From CADCTP01 sp963849885 (GTDB lineage: Bacteria; Actinomycetota; Actinomycetes; Mycobacteriales; CADCTP01): a DNA stretch of 64,000 bases. The DNA is taken from NCBI GenBank assembly GCA_963849885.1, contig CAWKIV010000018.1, forward strand, positions 186,001 to 250,000, read 5' to 3'. This document shows, one piece after another, positions 50,652 through 59,400 of this stretch (positions are counted from its first letter, which is position 1; every line of letters starts with the position of its first letter). The notes beneath the pieces were generated by a model. It did no database searches. It had not been told where the DNA came from and saw nothing but the letters and a program-made list of their open reading frames with translations. A program made the position numbers and the translations under genes.

Positions 50652-51938
50652 TCAGCTCAGCGCGGAGCCCGCCTTCCACTGGGCCCAGGGGATGCCCCAC
50701 TCGTTGTAGCCCGGGGCCTGCGGCAGCGCCCGGCCGGTGTTGCGGATGTCGACGACGTCGCCGAAGGAGAAGTTGTCGTAGAACCAGCGCGCGTTCGCCG
50801 GGGAGATGTTCACGCAGCCGTGCGACACGTTGCGCACGCCCTGGTCGGCCACCGACCACGACGCCGCGTGCACGAACTCGCCGTCCGGGGAGATCCGCAC
50901 CGCGAGCGGGATCTCCTCCTCGTAGTAGTTGGGGTTTTTCTTGTCCGTCACCCCGTACGACGCCGAGCTCATCTTCTTCACCGGGTACTTCTCGGCGACG
51001 ACGTGCGGCCCGCTCTGGGTGAGGTAGTCGATCACCTTGCCGTTGCTGACGATCCGCTGGTCCTTGCCCATCGCCACCGGGATCGTCCGGGCCACCTTGC
51101 CGTCGACGCGGACCACCATCCGCTTGGTCCGGTCGTCGATCGTCGCGATCTTGGACCGGCCGATGGTGAAGGACGCGGTGACGTCCTGCTGGCCGTAGAT
51201 GTCACCGCCGACGTGCACGCCGTACACCGCGGCCTTGACCGTCACCTTGGTGCCGGCCTTCCAGTACGTCGGGGGGCGCCAGTGCACGACCTGGTCGGAG
51301 AACCAGTGCCAGGAGCCCTGCACGGCCGGCTTGGTGGTCACGGTCAGCGCCCGCTCGGCGGCCGCCTTGTCGCCGACCGGCTCGTCGAAGCGGACCGCGA
51401 TCGGCTGGCCGACGCCGACCACCGAGCCGGGCGACGGCGAGACGTAGGGCAGCGTGAAGGTCCGCGGCTCCACGGTGCTGAACTTGGTGGTCGCCTTGGT
51501 CGCCTTGCCGTCCTCGTTGGCCGCCACCGCGTTGACCGAGTAGGTCCGGTCGTAGCCGAGCGGCTCCGTCGAGGTCCACGAGGTCTTGTCCGCGGACAGC
51601 GCGCCGCGCAGCGCCTTGCCGTCGGCGTTGCGCACCGAGACCGAGGACAGCGTCCCGGCCTCCGCGGTCACCACGACCGGTTTGACCACCGAGTAGTCCG
51701 CGGTGCCGTTGCGCGGGGAGACCGCCAGCCGGGCCGCCGGCGCCGGCGGTGGCGTGGTCGGCGCGGCCGAGGACGAGCTGTCGCCCTGGCCCAACAGCCC
51801 GCCGGACCCGGACCCGGATCCCGACCCGCCGCCCGTGCACCCCGCGACCAGCGCGAGCAGCAGGACGGCCCCGGTCGCCGCACGGACCCGGGCTCTCCTC
51901 CCGCGTCCGGTGCTCCCCCGAGCTCCACCCCGACCCAT
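50652..51938 (-). CDS. L,D-transpeptidase lipoprotein (Ldt type)
   Basis: 428 aa from ATG 51938, chosen for its GGAGG and because it starts a compact lipoprotein signal (VLLLALVAGC); ATG 51980 has no site. A Gly/Ser spacer is followed by two Ig-like domains (about 75-255) and a YkuD catalytic domain with SHGCVNIS (H373, C375). It makes 3-3 peptidoglycan crosslinks at the cell surface, a beta-lactam-tolerant route important in actinobacteria. It resembles LdtMt2 in layout. Confidence 0.93.
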   Translation of the reverse strand: MGRGGARGSTGRGRRARVRAATGAVLLLALVAGCTGGGSGSGSGSGGLLGQGDSSSSAAPTTPPPAPAARLAVSPRNGTADYSVVKPVVVTAEAGTLSSVSVRNADGKALRGALSADKTSWTSTEPLGYDRTYSVNAVAANEDGKATKATTKFSTVEPRTFTLPYVSPSPGSVVGVGQPIAVRFDEPVGDKAAAERALTVTTKPAVQGSWHWFSDQVVHWRPPTYWKAGTKVTVKAAVYGVHVGGDIYGQQDVTASFTIGRSKIATIDDRTKRMVVRVDGKVARTIPVAMGKDQRIVSNGKVIDYLTQSGPHVVAEKYPVKKMSSASYGVTDKKNPNYYEEEIPLAVRISPDGEFVHAASWSVADQGVRNVSHGCVNISPANARWFYDNFSFGDVVDIRNTGRALPQAPGYNEWGIPWAQWKAGSALS

Positions 51939-52057
51939 GACCCCAGCCTCCAGCTCTCCCCGGCGCGGATCCGCCGTCATCCCGACCCCCGACGGCCGTC
52001 ACCCGTGGTGGACGGGCAACGGTCCCTTATTGTTGCGCGCGGGTCCGACAATTTCCG

Positions 52058-52073
52058 GTAACGGTCCAGAAAC
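52058..52073 (+). promoter_or_regulatory. GlnR/MtrA-type box upstream of the alpha/beta-hydrolase gene
   Basis: A perfect GTAAC-N6-GAAAC in the 203-bp gap between the Ldt and hydrolase starts. Its end is 69 bp before ATG 52142, the same distance and orientation as the boxes of glnA and glnA2. A nearby GCAAC/GTTGC inverted repeat (about 52018-52036) may also be functional. The other possibility is control of the divergent Ldt gene by an OmpR-type regulator such as MtrA. Confidence 0.65.
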
Positions 52074-52129
52074 GGACATCATGCCGGTCCTCGACGTGTC
52101 CCCGGGTCGGGCGCCGTCAGCGCTGATTC

Positions 52130-52135
52130 TAGAGT
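52130..52135 (+). promoter_or_regulatory. -10 box TAGAGT of the hydrolase gene
   Basis: Six nt before ATG 52142, leaderless; the GlnR-type box is centred about 65 bp upstream of it. Confidence 0.58.
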
Positions 52136-52141
52136 GGTCGG

Positions 52142-53215
52142 ATGCCCGTCGACGCCACGACGGCGCCGACCGGCCCCAGCGCCGGCGTCGCCGAGGTCAC
52201 CTTCCGGTTCCCCGATCCGGACTCCCGGCTCACCGGGGTCCGACTGGTGCAAGACGTCCGGGTGCCCGGTGACCGGCTGCACTTCGCCCGCGTCGCCGGC
52301 GGCTGGGAGCTGACGCTGCCCCGCCCGCGGGTGTGGCGGATGGAATACCGGCTGGAGCTGCACCACCCGGACGGCCGGTGCGAGCAGGTCTGCGACCCGG
52401 GCAACCCGCGGGTGGCGCCGGGCGCGTTCGGGGACAAGTCGGTGCTCGAGTTCCCGGACTACCGGCCGCCGGTCTGGCTGGCCGCCCCGGTGGTGGACGG
52501 CCGGAGCACCGAGCTGACCGTCCCGTCCCGCTACCTGCGCGCCGACGTGCCGGTCCGGATCTGGGCGCCGGCCGACGCGGAGCCGGCCGAGCCGCTGCCG
52601 CTGCTGGTCGCGCACGACGGCCCGGAGTACGACGCGCTGTCCGGGCTGACCCGCTACTCGGCCGCGATGGTGGCCGCCGGCCGGCTGCCCCGGCACCGGG
52701 TCGCCCTGCTCGCCCCCGGCGAGCGCGACGAGTGGTATTCGGCGAGCGTCAGCTACGCCCGCGCGCTCGCCCTGGCGGTGCTGCCGGCGGTCCGCCGCGA
52801 GGTCGCGGTGGCGGGCGACGTGGTCGCCATGGGCGCCAGCCTGGGCGCGCTCGCCGCGCTGCACGCCCAGCGCCGGCACGCGGGCCTGTTCGGCGGCCTG
52901 TTCCTGCAGTCCGGCTCGTTCTTCAACCGGCGGCTGGACCCGCAGGAGAAGGGCTTCGCCCGGTTCGGCCGGATCACCCGCTTCGTCGGCGACACCAAGC
53001 GGCGCACGCTCGCCGCCGAGCCGGTCCCGACGACGCTGACCTGCGGCGCGCTGGAGGAAAACCTCGGCAACAACCAGGCGATGGCCGACGCGCTGCACGC
53101 CCAGGGCTACCGGGTCGGCTTCGTCGAGCTGCCCGACGTGCACAACTACGTGGCCTGGCGGGACGCCTTCGACCCGCACCTGACCGGCCTGCTGGCCGGG
53201 GTCTGGGACGGCTGA
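52142..53215 (+). CDS. Alpha/beta-hydrolase, esterase D/enterochelin-esterase-like, with N-terminal beta domain
   Basis: 357 aa. Residues about 15-110 form a CBM48/enterochelin-esterase-type beta domain (VTFRFPDPDSRLTGVRLV, WRMEYRLEL). The hydrolase domain follows with nucleophile S233 in VVAMGASLGALAAL and a late His in LPDVHNYVAWRD. No signal peptide, so probably cytosolic. It may hydrolyse an ester or act as an acyltransferase; the substrate is unknown. It starts a three-gene group with the next hydrolase and an ATP-grasp enzyme. Confidence 0.83.
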   Translation: MPVDATTAPTGPSAGVAEVTFRFPDPDSRLTGVRLVQDVRVPGDRLHFARVAGGWELTLPRPRVWRMEYRLELHHPDGRCEQVCDPGNPRVAPGAFGDKSVLEFPDYRPPVWLAAPVVDGRSTELTVPSRYLRADVPVRIWAPADAEPAEPLPLLVAHDGPEYDALSGLTRYSAAMVAAGRLPRHRVALLAPGERDEWYSASVSYARALALAVLPAVRREVAVAGDVVAMGASLGALAALHAQRRHAGLFGGLFLQSGSFFNRRLDPQEKGFARFGRITRFVGDTKRRTLAAEPVPTTLTCGALEENLGNNQAMADALHAQGYRVGFVELPDVHNYVAWRDAFDPHLTGLLAGVWDG

Positions 53216-53246
53216 TCCACTCTAGGTCCGGGCCCGCGGGCCCGGG

Positions 53247-53252
53247 TAGGTT
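53247..53252 (+). promoter_or_regulatory. -10 box TAGGTT of the second hydrolase gene
   Basis: Six nt before ATG 53259, directly after an 18-bp GC palindrome (CCGGGCCCGCGGGCCCGG), which may terminate the preceding transcript. Confidence 0.52.
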
Positions 53253-53258
53253 TCCCCC

Positions 53259-54008
53259 ATGACCCGCCGCCACCATGTCGACGTGCCCGCGCCGGCCCTC
53301 GGCGGCGCCGGCGCCGTGATCGCCTACGGGCATTACGGCCGCCCGTTCCTGGTCTTCCCGTCCGAGCAGGGCCGGGCCTGGGACTTCGAGAGCAACGGGA
53401 TGATCGAGGCGGTCCGCCCGCTGCTGGACGCCGGCCGGGCGAAGCTCTACTGCATCACCTCGCACGACGCGGTGTCCTGGTCCAACCGGTCGCTCTCGGT
53501 GGAGGACCGGGCCCGCGGGCACGACGAGTACGAGCGGTGGGTGGTCGACGCGGTGGTGCCCTACATCTACGCCGACTGCGGCGGCGTCCCCCAGGAGATC
53601 GGCACCATCGGCTGCTCGATGGGGGCCTACCACGCGCTCACCTTCGCGCTGCGCCGGGCCGACCTGTTCCCGCTGTCGATGAGCTTCTCCGGCAACTACG
53701 ACCCGTCGGCCTGGCACGGCTGGGGCGAGCAGGGCGAGGCGGCGTACTTCACCAATCCCACCCACTTCGTCCCCGGCCTCGGCGGCGACCACCTGGAGTG
53801 GCTGCGGTCCCGGCTGTCGGTGCTGCTCGTGGTCGGCCAGGGCATGTGGGAGGACACCACCGGCTCGCTCCCGTCCACCCAGCACATGGCCTGGCTGCTC
53901 AAGGAGAAGGGCATCCGCTGCGAGCTGGACCTCTGGGGGCACGACGTCCCGCACGACTGGCCGTCCTGGCAGCGGCAGCTCGCCCACCACCTCCCCCGCT
54001 TCTGCTAG
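53259..54008 (+). CDS. Esterase-family alpha/beta-hydrolase
   Basis: 249 aa. Esterase D fold: FLVFPSEQGRAWDFE, nucleophile S120 in TIGCSMGAYHAL, and DLWGHDVPHDWPSWQRQLAH carrying the likely His. This 'esterase family protein' group is usually found beside an ATP-grasp gene in actinobacteria. The next start is 16 bp downstream with a GGAGG between, so the two are in one transcript. Confidence 0.85.
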   Translation: MTRRHHVDVPAPALGGAGAVIAYGHYGRPFLVFPSEQGRAWDFESNGMIEAVRPLLDAGRAKLYCITSHDAVSWSNRSLSVEDRARGHDEYERWVVDAVVPYIYADCGGVPQEIGTIGCSMGAYHALTFALRRADLFPLSMSFSGNYDPSAWHGWGEQGEAAYFTNPTHFVPGLGGDHLEWLRSRLSVLLVVGQGMWEDTTGSLPSTQHMAWLLKEKGIRCELDLWGHDVPHDWPSWQRQLAHHLPRFC

Positions 54009-54024
54009 TCGTTAGGAGGCTCCC

Positions 54025-55287
54025 GTGCCCCGTGGTGACCGCACCGAGCACCTGATCGGGCTGCTGCTCGGCACCGAGGAGGACTGGCCGCGCGCGTTCG
54101 AGGAGCTGGTCCGGCGGCTCGGCGCCGTGCGCGCCACCGACGGCACACCGCACACGCTGCGCACGGAGCGGATCACCATCGAGCCCTTCGACCTGCGCGC
54201 CAGCCCGCGGTACGACCTGGTCATCGACCGCCTGGCGTACTGGTACTACCACCCCCGCGAGTGGCTGAAGAAGATCGCGCTGATGGACGACGTGTACTTG
54301 CTGAACAGCCCGTTCACGTTCCAGTCGATGGAGAAGCACGCGGCCTACTGCGCGATGCTCCGGCTCGGGCTCAAGGTGCCGCAGACCTGGCTGGTGCCGC
54401 CGAAGAAGCCGCTGGACAACGCCCGCTGGGCGTACACGTCGGCGAGGTACAACCGGTCCTTCGACCTGGACGCGATCGCCGAGCAGATCGGCTACCCGCT
54501 GTTCATGAAGCCGTTCGACGGCGGCGCCTGGGTCGGGGTGTCCCGGGTGACCGACGCCGACGCGCTGCACCAGGCGTACGACGAGTCCGGCGAGCGGCTG
54601 ATGCACCTGCAGGAGTCGATCGAGGGCTACGACGCGTTCGCCCGGTCGCTGACCATCGGCGCCGAGACGATGGTGATGCGCTTCCGGCCCGAGCTGCCCA
54701 TGCACGACCGGTACGCGGTGCAGCACGACTTCCTCGCCCCCGAGGCCGGGCTGGAGATCCTGGCCATCTCCAAGCTGATCAACGCGTTCTTCCGGTGGGA
54801 GTTCAACTCCTGCGAGTCGCTGGTGCGCGGCTCCGAGGTGCACCCGATCGACTACGCCAACGCCTGCCCGGACATCGCGATCACCTCGCTGCACTACTAC
54901 TTCCCGTGGGCGATCTCGGCGCTGCTGAAGTGGTCGGCGTTCTGCGCGGTCACCGGCCGGAAGCCGCGGCTGGACACCGACACCCGGCGCTACTTCGACG
55001 TCGCCGACTCCGACGCGCCGTACGGGGACAAGCTGGCGGAGTACGGCCGGCTGGCCGACGAGCACTTCGAGACCGAGCGCTACCGCGACTTCTGCGCCAC
55101 CTCACTGGCCTCGCTGGACGAGATCGTCCGCGACTGGGTCGCCTCCCCCGACTTCGACGCCCTGCTGGTCGACACCGTCCGCAACACCTACCCCACCAAC
55201 GAGCAGGACCACTTCACCGACCACTTCCGCGGCCTCATCTCCCTCTGGCTCCGCGACAACCCCCCTCCCCCCGCCGATCTTGGTTGA
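54025..55287 (+). CDS. ATP-grasp family ligase-like protein
   Basis: 420 aa from ATG/GTG-type start at 54025 (GTG CCC CGT; TTAGGAGGC site 8 nt upstream). ATP-grasp features: IDRLAYWYYHPREW, KKIALMDDVYLLNSPFTFQS, PLFMKPFDGGAWVGVSRV (ATP-clamping lysine and Gly loop), MHLQESIEGYD and WEFNSCESLV with acidic metal ligands. It probably forms an amide or peptide-like bond using ATP; the substrate is unknown. The last eight residues (PPPPADLG) and the stop codon are supplied by palindromic repeat copy 2, so the original C-terminus may have been replaced. Confidence 0.83.
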   Translation: MPRGDRTEHLIGLLLGTEEDWPRAFEELVRRLGAVRATDGTPHTLRTERITIEPFDLRASPRYDLVIDRLAYWYYHPREWLKKIALMDDVYLLNSPFTFQSMEKHAAYCAMLRLGLKVPQTWLVPPKKPLDNARWAYTSARYNRSFDLDAIAEQIGYPLFMKPFDGGAWVGVSRVTDADALHQAYDESGERLMHLQESIEGYDAFARSLTIGAETMVMRFRPELPMHDRYAVQHDFLAPEAGLEILAISKLINAFFRWEFNSCESLVRGSEVHPIDYANACPDIAITSLHYYFPWAISALLKWSAFCAVTGRKPRLDTDTRRYFDVADSDAPYGDKLAEYGRLADEHFETERYRDFCATSLASLDEIVRDWVASPDFDALLVDTVRNTYPTNEQDHFTDHFRGLISLWLRDNPPPPADLG

Positions 55288-55336
55288 GTCAACGCATCAA
55301 GCGCCTCGTCGACGTTGACTCGGCCAAGATCGACGA
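55256..55336 (+). repeat. Palindromic dispersed repeat, copy 2
   Basis: Leader ACAACCCCCCTCCCCCCGC, left arm CGATCTTGGTTGAGTCAACG (55275-55294), 18-nt loop, right arm CGTTGACTCGGCCAAGATCG (55313-55332). The arms pair over all 20 bp in RNA, with two G-U pairs. The TGA of the ATP-grasp gene is inside the left arm. Confidence 0.92.
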
Positions 55337-55387
55337 GCCTGTGGACGGCCGACGGCGCACTGCCGGGCGTCCGGCCAGGCTTCGCGG

Positions 55388-56314
55388 ATGGCCGGATCCC
55401 CGCACGTCCCGGACGCCCTGCGCGCCGGGCCGTTCCGCAGTGGGCAGGCGCTCGACGCGGGACTGACCCGGCGGCAGCTGCAGTCCGACTGCTGGCGCCG
55501 CCTGCTGCACGACGTCTACGCCTGGTCCGGGTTGCCCGACGACCTGGGCCTCCGGACCGCGGCGGCGGCGCTGGTGCTGCCCGCCGGCGCCGCGTTCTCC
55601 CACCGGACCGCCGCCTGGCTGCTCGGGATCGACATGATCAGCCCCGGACCGGTGCCGATCGTCACCGTGCCGACGGGCGTCGTCTTCGCGGCGCGCGACG
55701 GGCTGGTCGTCCGGCACGCACCGGTGTCGCGGGCCGACGTCGTCCGCCGGCGCGGCCTGCCGGTCACCGCGCCGGCGCGCACGGCATTCGACCTGGCCCG
55801 GACCGAGCCGGGGACCGAGGCAGTCGCCTGTGTCGACGCGCTCGTGCACACCGGCATCGTGACCGCGGCAGAGATCGAGGCGTACGCGGCCGGCTGCCGC
55901 GGCTGGCGCGGGGTTCGCCGGTGCGCCGAGGTGTTGAGCCACGTCGACGGCGCCGCAGAGTCGCCGATGGAGTCGCGATTGCGGATGGTCCTCGTCGAGG
56001 GCGGGCTGCCGCGGCCGGTGGTCAACATGCCGCTGTACGACGCGGACGGTGCCTTCCTGGGGCGACCGGACCTCCGCATCGGGCACGTGGTGATCGAGTA
56101 CGACGGCGCCGTCCACCGTGAGGCGGGGGTCTTCGGCCGCGATCTCCGCCGGCAGAACCTGCTCATCGACGCGGGCTACGTCGTGCTCCGGTACGGCGCG
56201 GGCGACGTCGTCGGCCGGGCGGACGCGATCGTGGCGCAGGTCCGGCGTGCCTCGGCCACTACCCCCTCGCCGATCTTGGCCGAGTCAACGTCGACAGCGC
56301 CCGCGCGGCGTTGA
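55388..56314 (+). CDS. DUF559/Vsr-like endonuclease-domain protein with N-terminal AbiEi-like domain
   Basis: 308 aa from ATG 55388. Residues about 10-90 resemble the AbiEi antitoxin-type winged helix (SGQALDAGLTRRQLQSDCW, LHDVYAWSG, FSHRTAAWLLGI). The C-terminal part (about 190-275) is DUF559, a PD-(D/E)XK-like fold, with E195, D228 (GRPDLRI) and E237/D239 (IEYDGAVH) and VLRYGAGDVV at the end. Such proteins are common and uncharacterised in actinobacteria. The last residues (SPILAESTST) and the stop come from repeat copy 3. The gene is bracketed by two copies of the repeat in opposite orientation. Confidence 0.82.
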   Translation: MAGSPHVPDALRAGPFRSGQALDAGLTRRQLQSDCWRRLLHDVYAWSGLPDDLGLRTAAAALVLPAGAAFSHRTAAWLLGIDMISPGPVPIVTVPTGVVFAARDGLVVRHAPVSRADVVRRRGLPVTAPARTAFDLARTEPGTEAVACVDALVHTGIVTAAEIEAYAAGCRGWRGVRRCAEVLSHVDGAAESPMESRLRMVLVEGGLPRPVVNMPLYDADGAFLGRPDLRIGHVVIEYDGAVHREAGVFGRDLRRQNLLIDAGYVVLRYGAGDVVGRADAIVAQVRRASATTPSPILAESTSTAPARR

Positions 56315-56346
56315 CTCAACCAAGATCGGCGGGGGGAGGGGGTTGT
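56264..56346 (-). repeat. Palindromic dispersed repeat, copy 3 (reverse orientation)
   Basis: Read on the minus strand: leader ACAACCCCCTCCCCCCGC, arm CGATCTTGGTTGAGTCAACG (56328-56309), 18-nt loop, arm CGTTGACTCGGCCAAGATCG (56290-56271), then GCGAGG. Both 20-bp arms are identical to those of copy 2. It lies between the DUF559 gene and the GH15 gene. Confidence 0.92.
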
Positions 56347-56386
56347 GGGGGTCGGGATGACGGTGTGTGATGCCGGCGTGACGCGG

Positions 56387-56475
56387 ATGCGGGCGGTCGT
56401 GGTGGTGGCGGCGGGTCTGGTGGCGATCGGGGGGTTGCCGGCGCAGGCGGCGCCGGTCGGGGAAGGCGCGCGCAG
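56387..56475 (+). other. Signal peptide of the GH15 enzyme, out of frame as sequenced
   Basis: ATG 56387 opens MRAVVVVAAGLVAIGGLPA, a clear Sec signal with an AQA cleavage site, in the frame adjacent to the enzyme. A one-base loss (or two-base gain) at about 56466-56474, in GGCGCGCGCAGG, separates them. An in-frame ATG 30 bp earlier (56357) is an alternative start. Confidence 0.7.
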
Positions 56476-56484
56476 GCGGCGGCG

Positions 56485-59400
56485 GTGCCTGAGGGGGCGC
56501 CGGGGGTGGTGTCGCACTTCGACCTGGCGCGGAAGGACTGCGTCGGCACGGCCCGCAACACGACGTCGAAGGTCTGGTACACGGTCGCCGACGGGGTGCT
56601 GTCCGACGTCTACGCCCCGACGATCGACAACACCAACGTCGAGACGCTGCAGTACGTCGTCACCGACGGGCGCAGCTTCACCGACCTGCAGACCCGCGAC
56701 ATGACGTACACGGTGCAGGCGATCGACCCGGGCGGGCTGGCCTGCCGGGTCACCAGCACCCCGCGCCGCGGCGGCTACCGGCTGGTCACCGACTACCTCA
56801 CCGACCCGGCCCGGGACGCCGTCGTCATGCGCACCCGGCTCGAAGGGCCGGCCAGCCTCAAGGTCTTCGTCCGCTACGACGCCACGGTCAACGGCAACGG
56901 CGGTGGCGGGGCGAACAACGCCGGCGCCGACGACGCCACCGTCGACCCGGCGACCACCGCGCTGGTCAGCTCGGACACCAACACGGTCACCAACGCGGTC
57001 AACCGCGACTACGCCGTCCCGCTGCACGGCGCGCTGCGCGCCGACCGGCCGTTCCGGTCGGCGTCCAGCGGCTACGCCGGGACCGCGTCGGACGGGCTCG
57101 CCCAGCTCGACTCGGCGCGCGCGCTGTCCGGCCCGACCGACGCCCCGGACGGCAACGTGGTGCAGACCGCGGAGATCGACCGCCACGGGTCGCACCCGTT
57201 CACGCTCGCGCTCGGCTACGGCACCACCGCCGCCCGCGCGATCGGCGTCGCCGGGACGGCCGCGCGGACCTCCTTCGCGCTCACGTACGCCAGGTACGCG
57301 GCCGGCTGGGTCGCGTACGACGCCGGGCTCAAGCCGCCGCTGGGCGCGCTGCCCGGGCTCAGCCCGGCCCAGGCGCTCCGGCTGCGCCGGGCCTACTACC
57401 TGTCGGTGAACGTGATCAAGGCGAGCGAGGACAAGACCTTCCCCGGCGCGATCATCGCCGGGCTCGGCGCCCCGTGGGGACAGGCGGTCAGCGCCGGTGA
57501 CCCGATCGACGGCAAGGCTCCCTACAACGGCTCCTACCGCACGATCTTCGGCCGCGACCTGTACGAGTCGGTCACCGGGCTGGCCACCGCGGGCGACGTG
57601 GCGACCGCGCGGGCCGCGACCCGGTTCCTCTTCGAACGGCAGCAGCTCGCCGACGGGCGGATGCCGCGCAACTCGCTCGTCAACGGCCTGAAGGGGCCGG
57701 AGAGCGGCGGCGACCAGCTGGACGAGACCGCGTACCCGATCCTGATGGCCTGGCAGACCGGCCTGGCCGGTGACGCCGCGCTGTGGCCGCGGATCCGCCG
57801 CGCCGCGGACTTCGTCGTCGCCCGCGGGCCGTCGTTCGGCTCGGAGCGGTGGGAGGAGCAGGGCGGCTTCTCGCCGTCCACGATCGCGGCCGAGATCGCC
57901 GGGCTGGTCGCCGCCGGCCGGATCGCCGACCAGCACGGCGACCCGGCCGCGGCCCGGGTCTACCGGGCCACCGCGGACCACTTCCAGCGCTCGATCAAGG
58001 GCTGGACGGTGACCACCTCCGGCCCGTACGCGCCGCGCTACTTCATCCGGCTGTCCCGCAACGGCGACCCGAACGAGGCGGTCAGCTACAACCTCGGCAA
58101 CGGCGGCCCGGACGCCGACCAGCGCGCGGTGGTGGACGCCGGCTTCCTGGAGCTGACCCGGCTCGGCATCCTGCCCGCGGACGACCCGGACGTGCTCGCC
58201 TCGCTCCCGGTCGTGGACGCGGTGATCAAGCGGGAGACGGCGTCCGGCCCGGGCTGGTACCGGTACGGCACGTCGACGCCGGGCACCGAGGACGGCTACG
58301 GCGACTGCTGGGAGCCGGACCCGACGAACTGCTCCCCCAGCGGCAAGCCGTGGCCGCCCGGCACCGGCTCCGGGCACGTCTGGCCGGTGCTGTCCGGCGA
58401 GCGGGCCGAGCACCTGCTGCAGACCGGCGACCGCGCCGGCGCGACGGCGCTGCTCGCCTCCATGGACCGGTACGCCTCCGGCGTCGGCCTGATCCCTGAG
58501 CAGGCCTGGGAAAACCCGGACCTGCCGGCGTCGCCGTTCGGCTCGCCGCCGGAGACCGCGTCGATCGGCTTCGTCAACGGCGAGTCGGTCGGCTCGACCT
58601 CGCCGCTGACCTGGGCCCAGGCCCAGCTGTCCCGGCTGGTCCTGAGCATCGGGGCCGGCCGGCCGGTGGAGCAGCCGGCGATCGTGGCCGACCGGTACGT
58701 CCGGTCCGGGCCGCCCGGCGTCGCGCCGCTGACCGTGACCGCGCCGGCGGACAACACGACGGTGACCACGCCGACCGTGGAGGTCACCGGCACCACCGTG
58801 CCGGGCGCCACGGTCGACGTGGTGTCCACCCCGCTGGACATCCCCGGGGCGACCGCGCGGGTGACCGTGACCGCCGGGGCGGACGGCTCCTTCACCGCGA
58901 CCGTGCCGGCGCCGTTCGGCGCGTCCGCGGTGACCGTCGCGGCGACCACCGCGGCCGGCGCGACCGGCTACGCGCGGCGGACCGTGATCGGGGAGAACGT
59001 CACCGGCACCGTCGTGCTCGACGTGACCGACCCGGACGGCGACGACAACGGCCCGGGCACGTACGCGTACCCGACCTCGTCGAACTTCCAGCCCGGGGCC
59101 TTCGACCTGCAGCGCTTCCAGGTGATCGTGGACGGCGACACCACGCTGCTGCGGGCGAAGATCCGCAACCTGGCGCCGACCTTCGGCTCGCCGCTGGGCG
59201 CGCAGCTGCTGGACGTCTACGTGCACGACCCGGCGGCGACGGCCACCTCGACCGCGGCCGCGTTCCCCGACCGCAACTACTCGATCGCCGCGGACTCCGC
59301 GTGGAGCCGCCGGGTCGAGGTGGAGGGCTTCGCCGACCCGGTCTTCGTGGACGCCTCCGGGGCGTCGCTGGGCACCGCGTCGGTGCTGGCCAGCCAGGCC

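Noticed and set aside
52129..53226. CTAGAGTGG before and CCACTCTAG after the first hydrolase gene, as possible terminal inverted repeats
   Set aside because: The match is only 9-10 bp and the first copy is already explained by the TAGAGT -10 box; there is no other sign of mobility.
53227..53245. GC palindrome CCGGGCCCGCGGGCCCGG between the two hydrolase genes
   Set aside because: It is too short and symmetric to assign; it may terminate or may be chance in GC-rich DNA. Noted only in the promoter entry.
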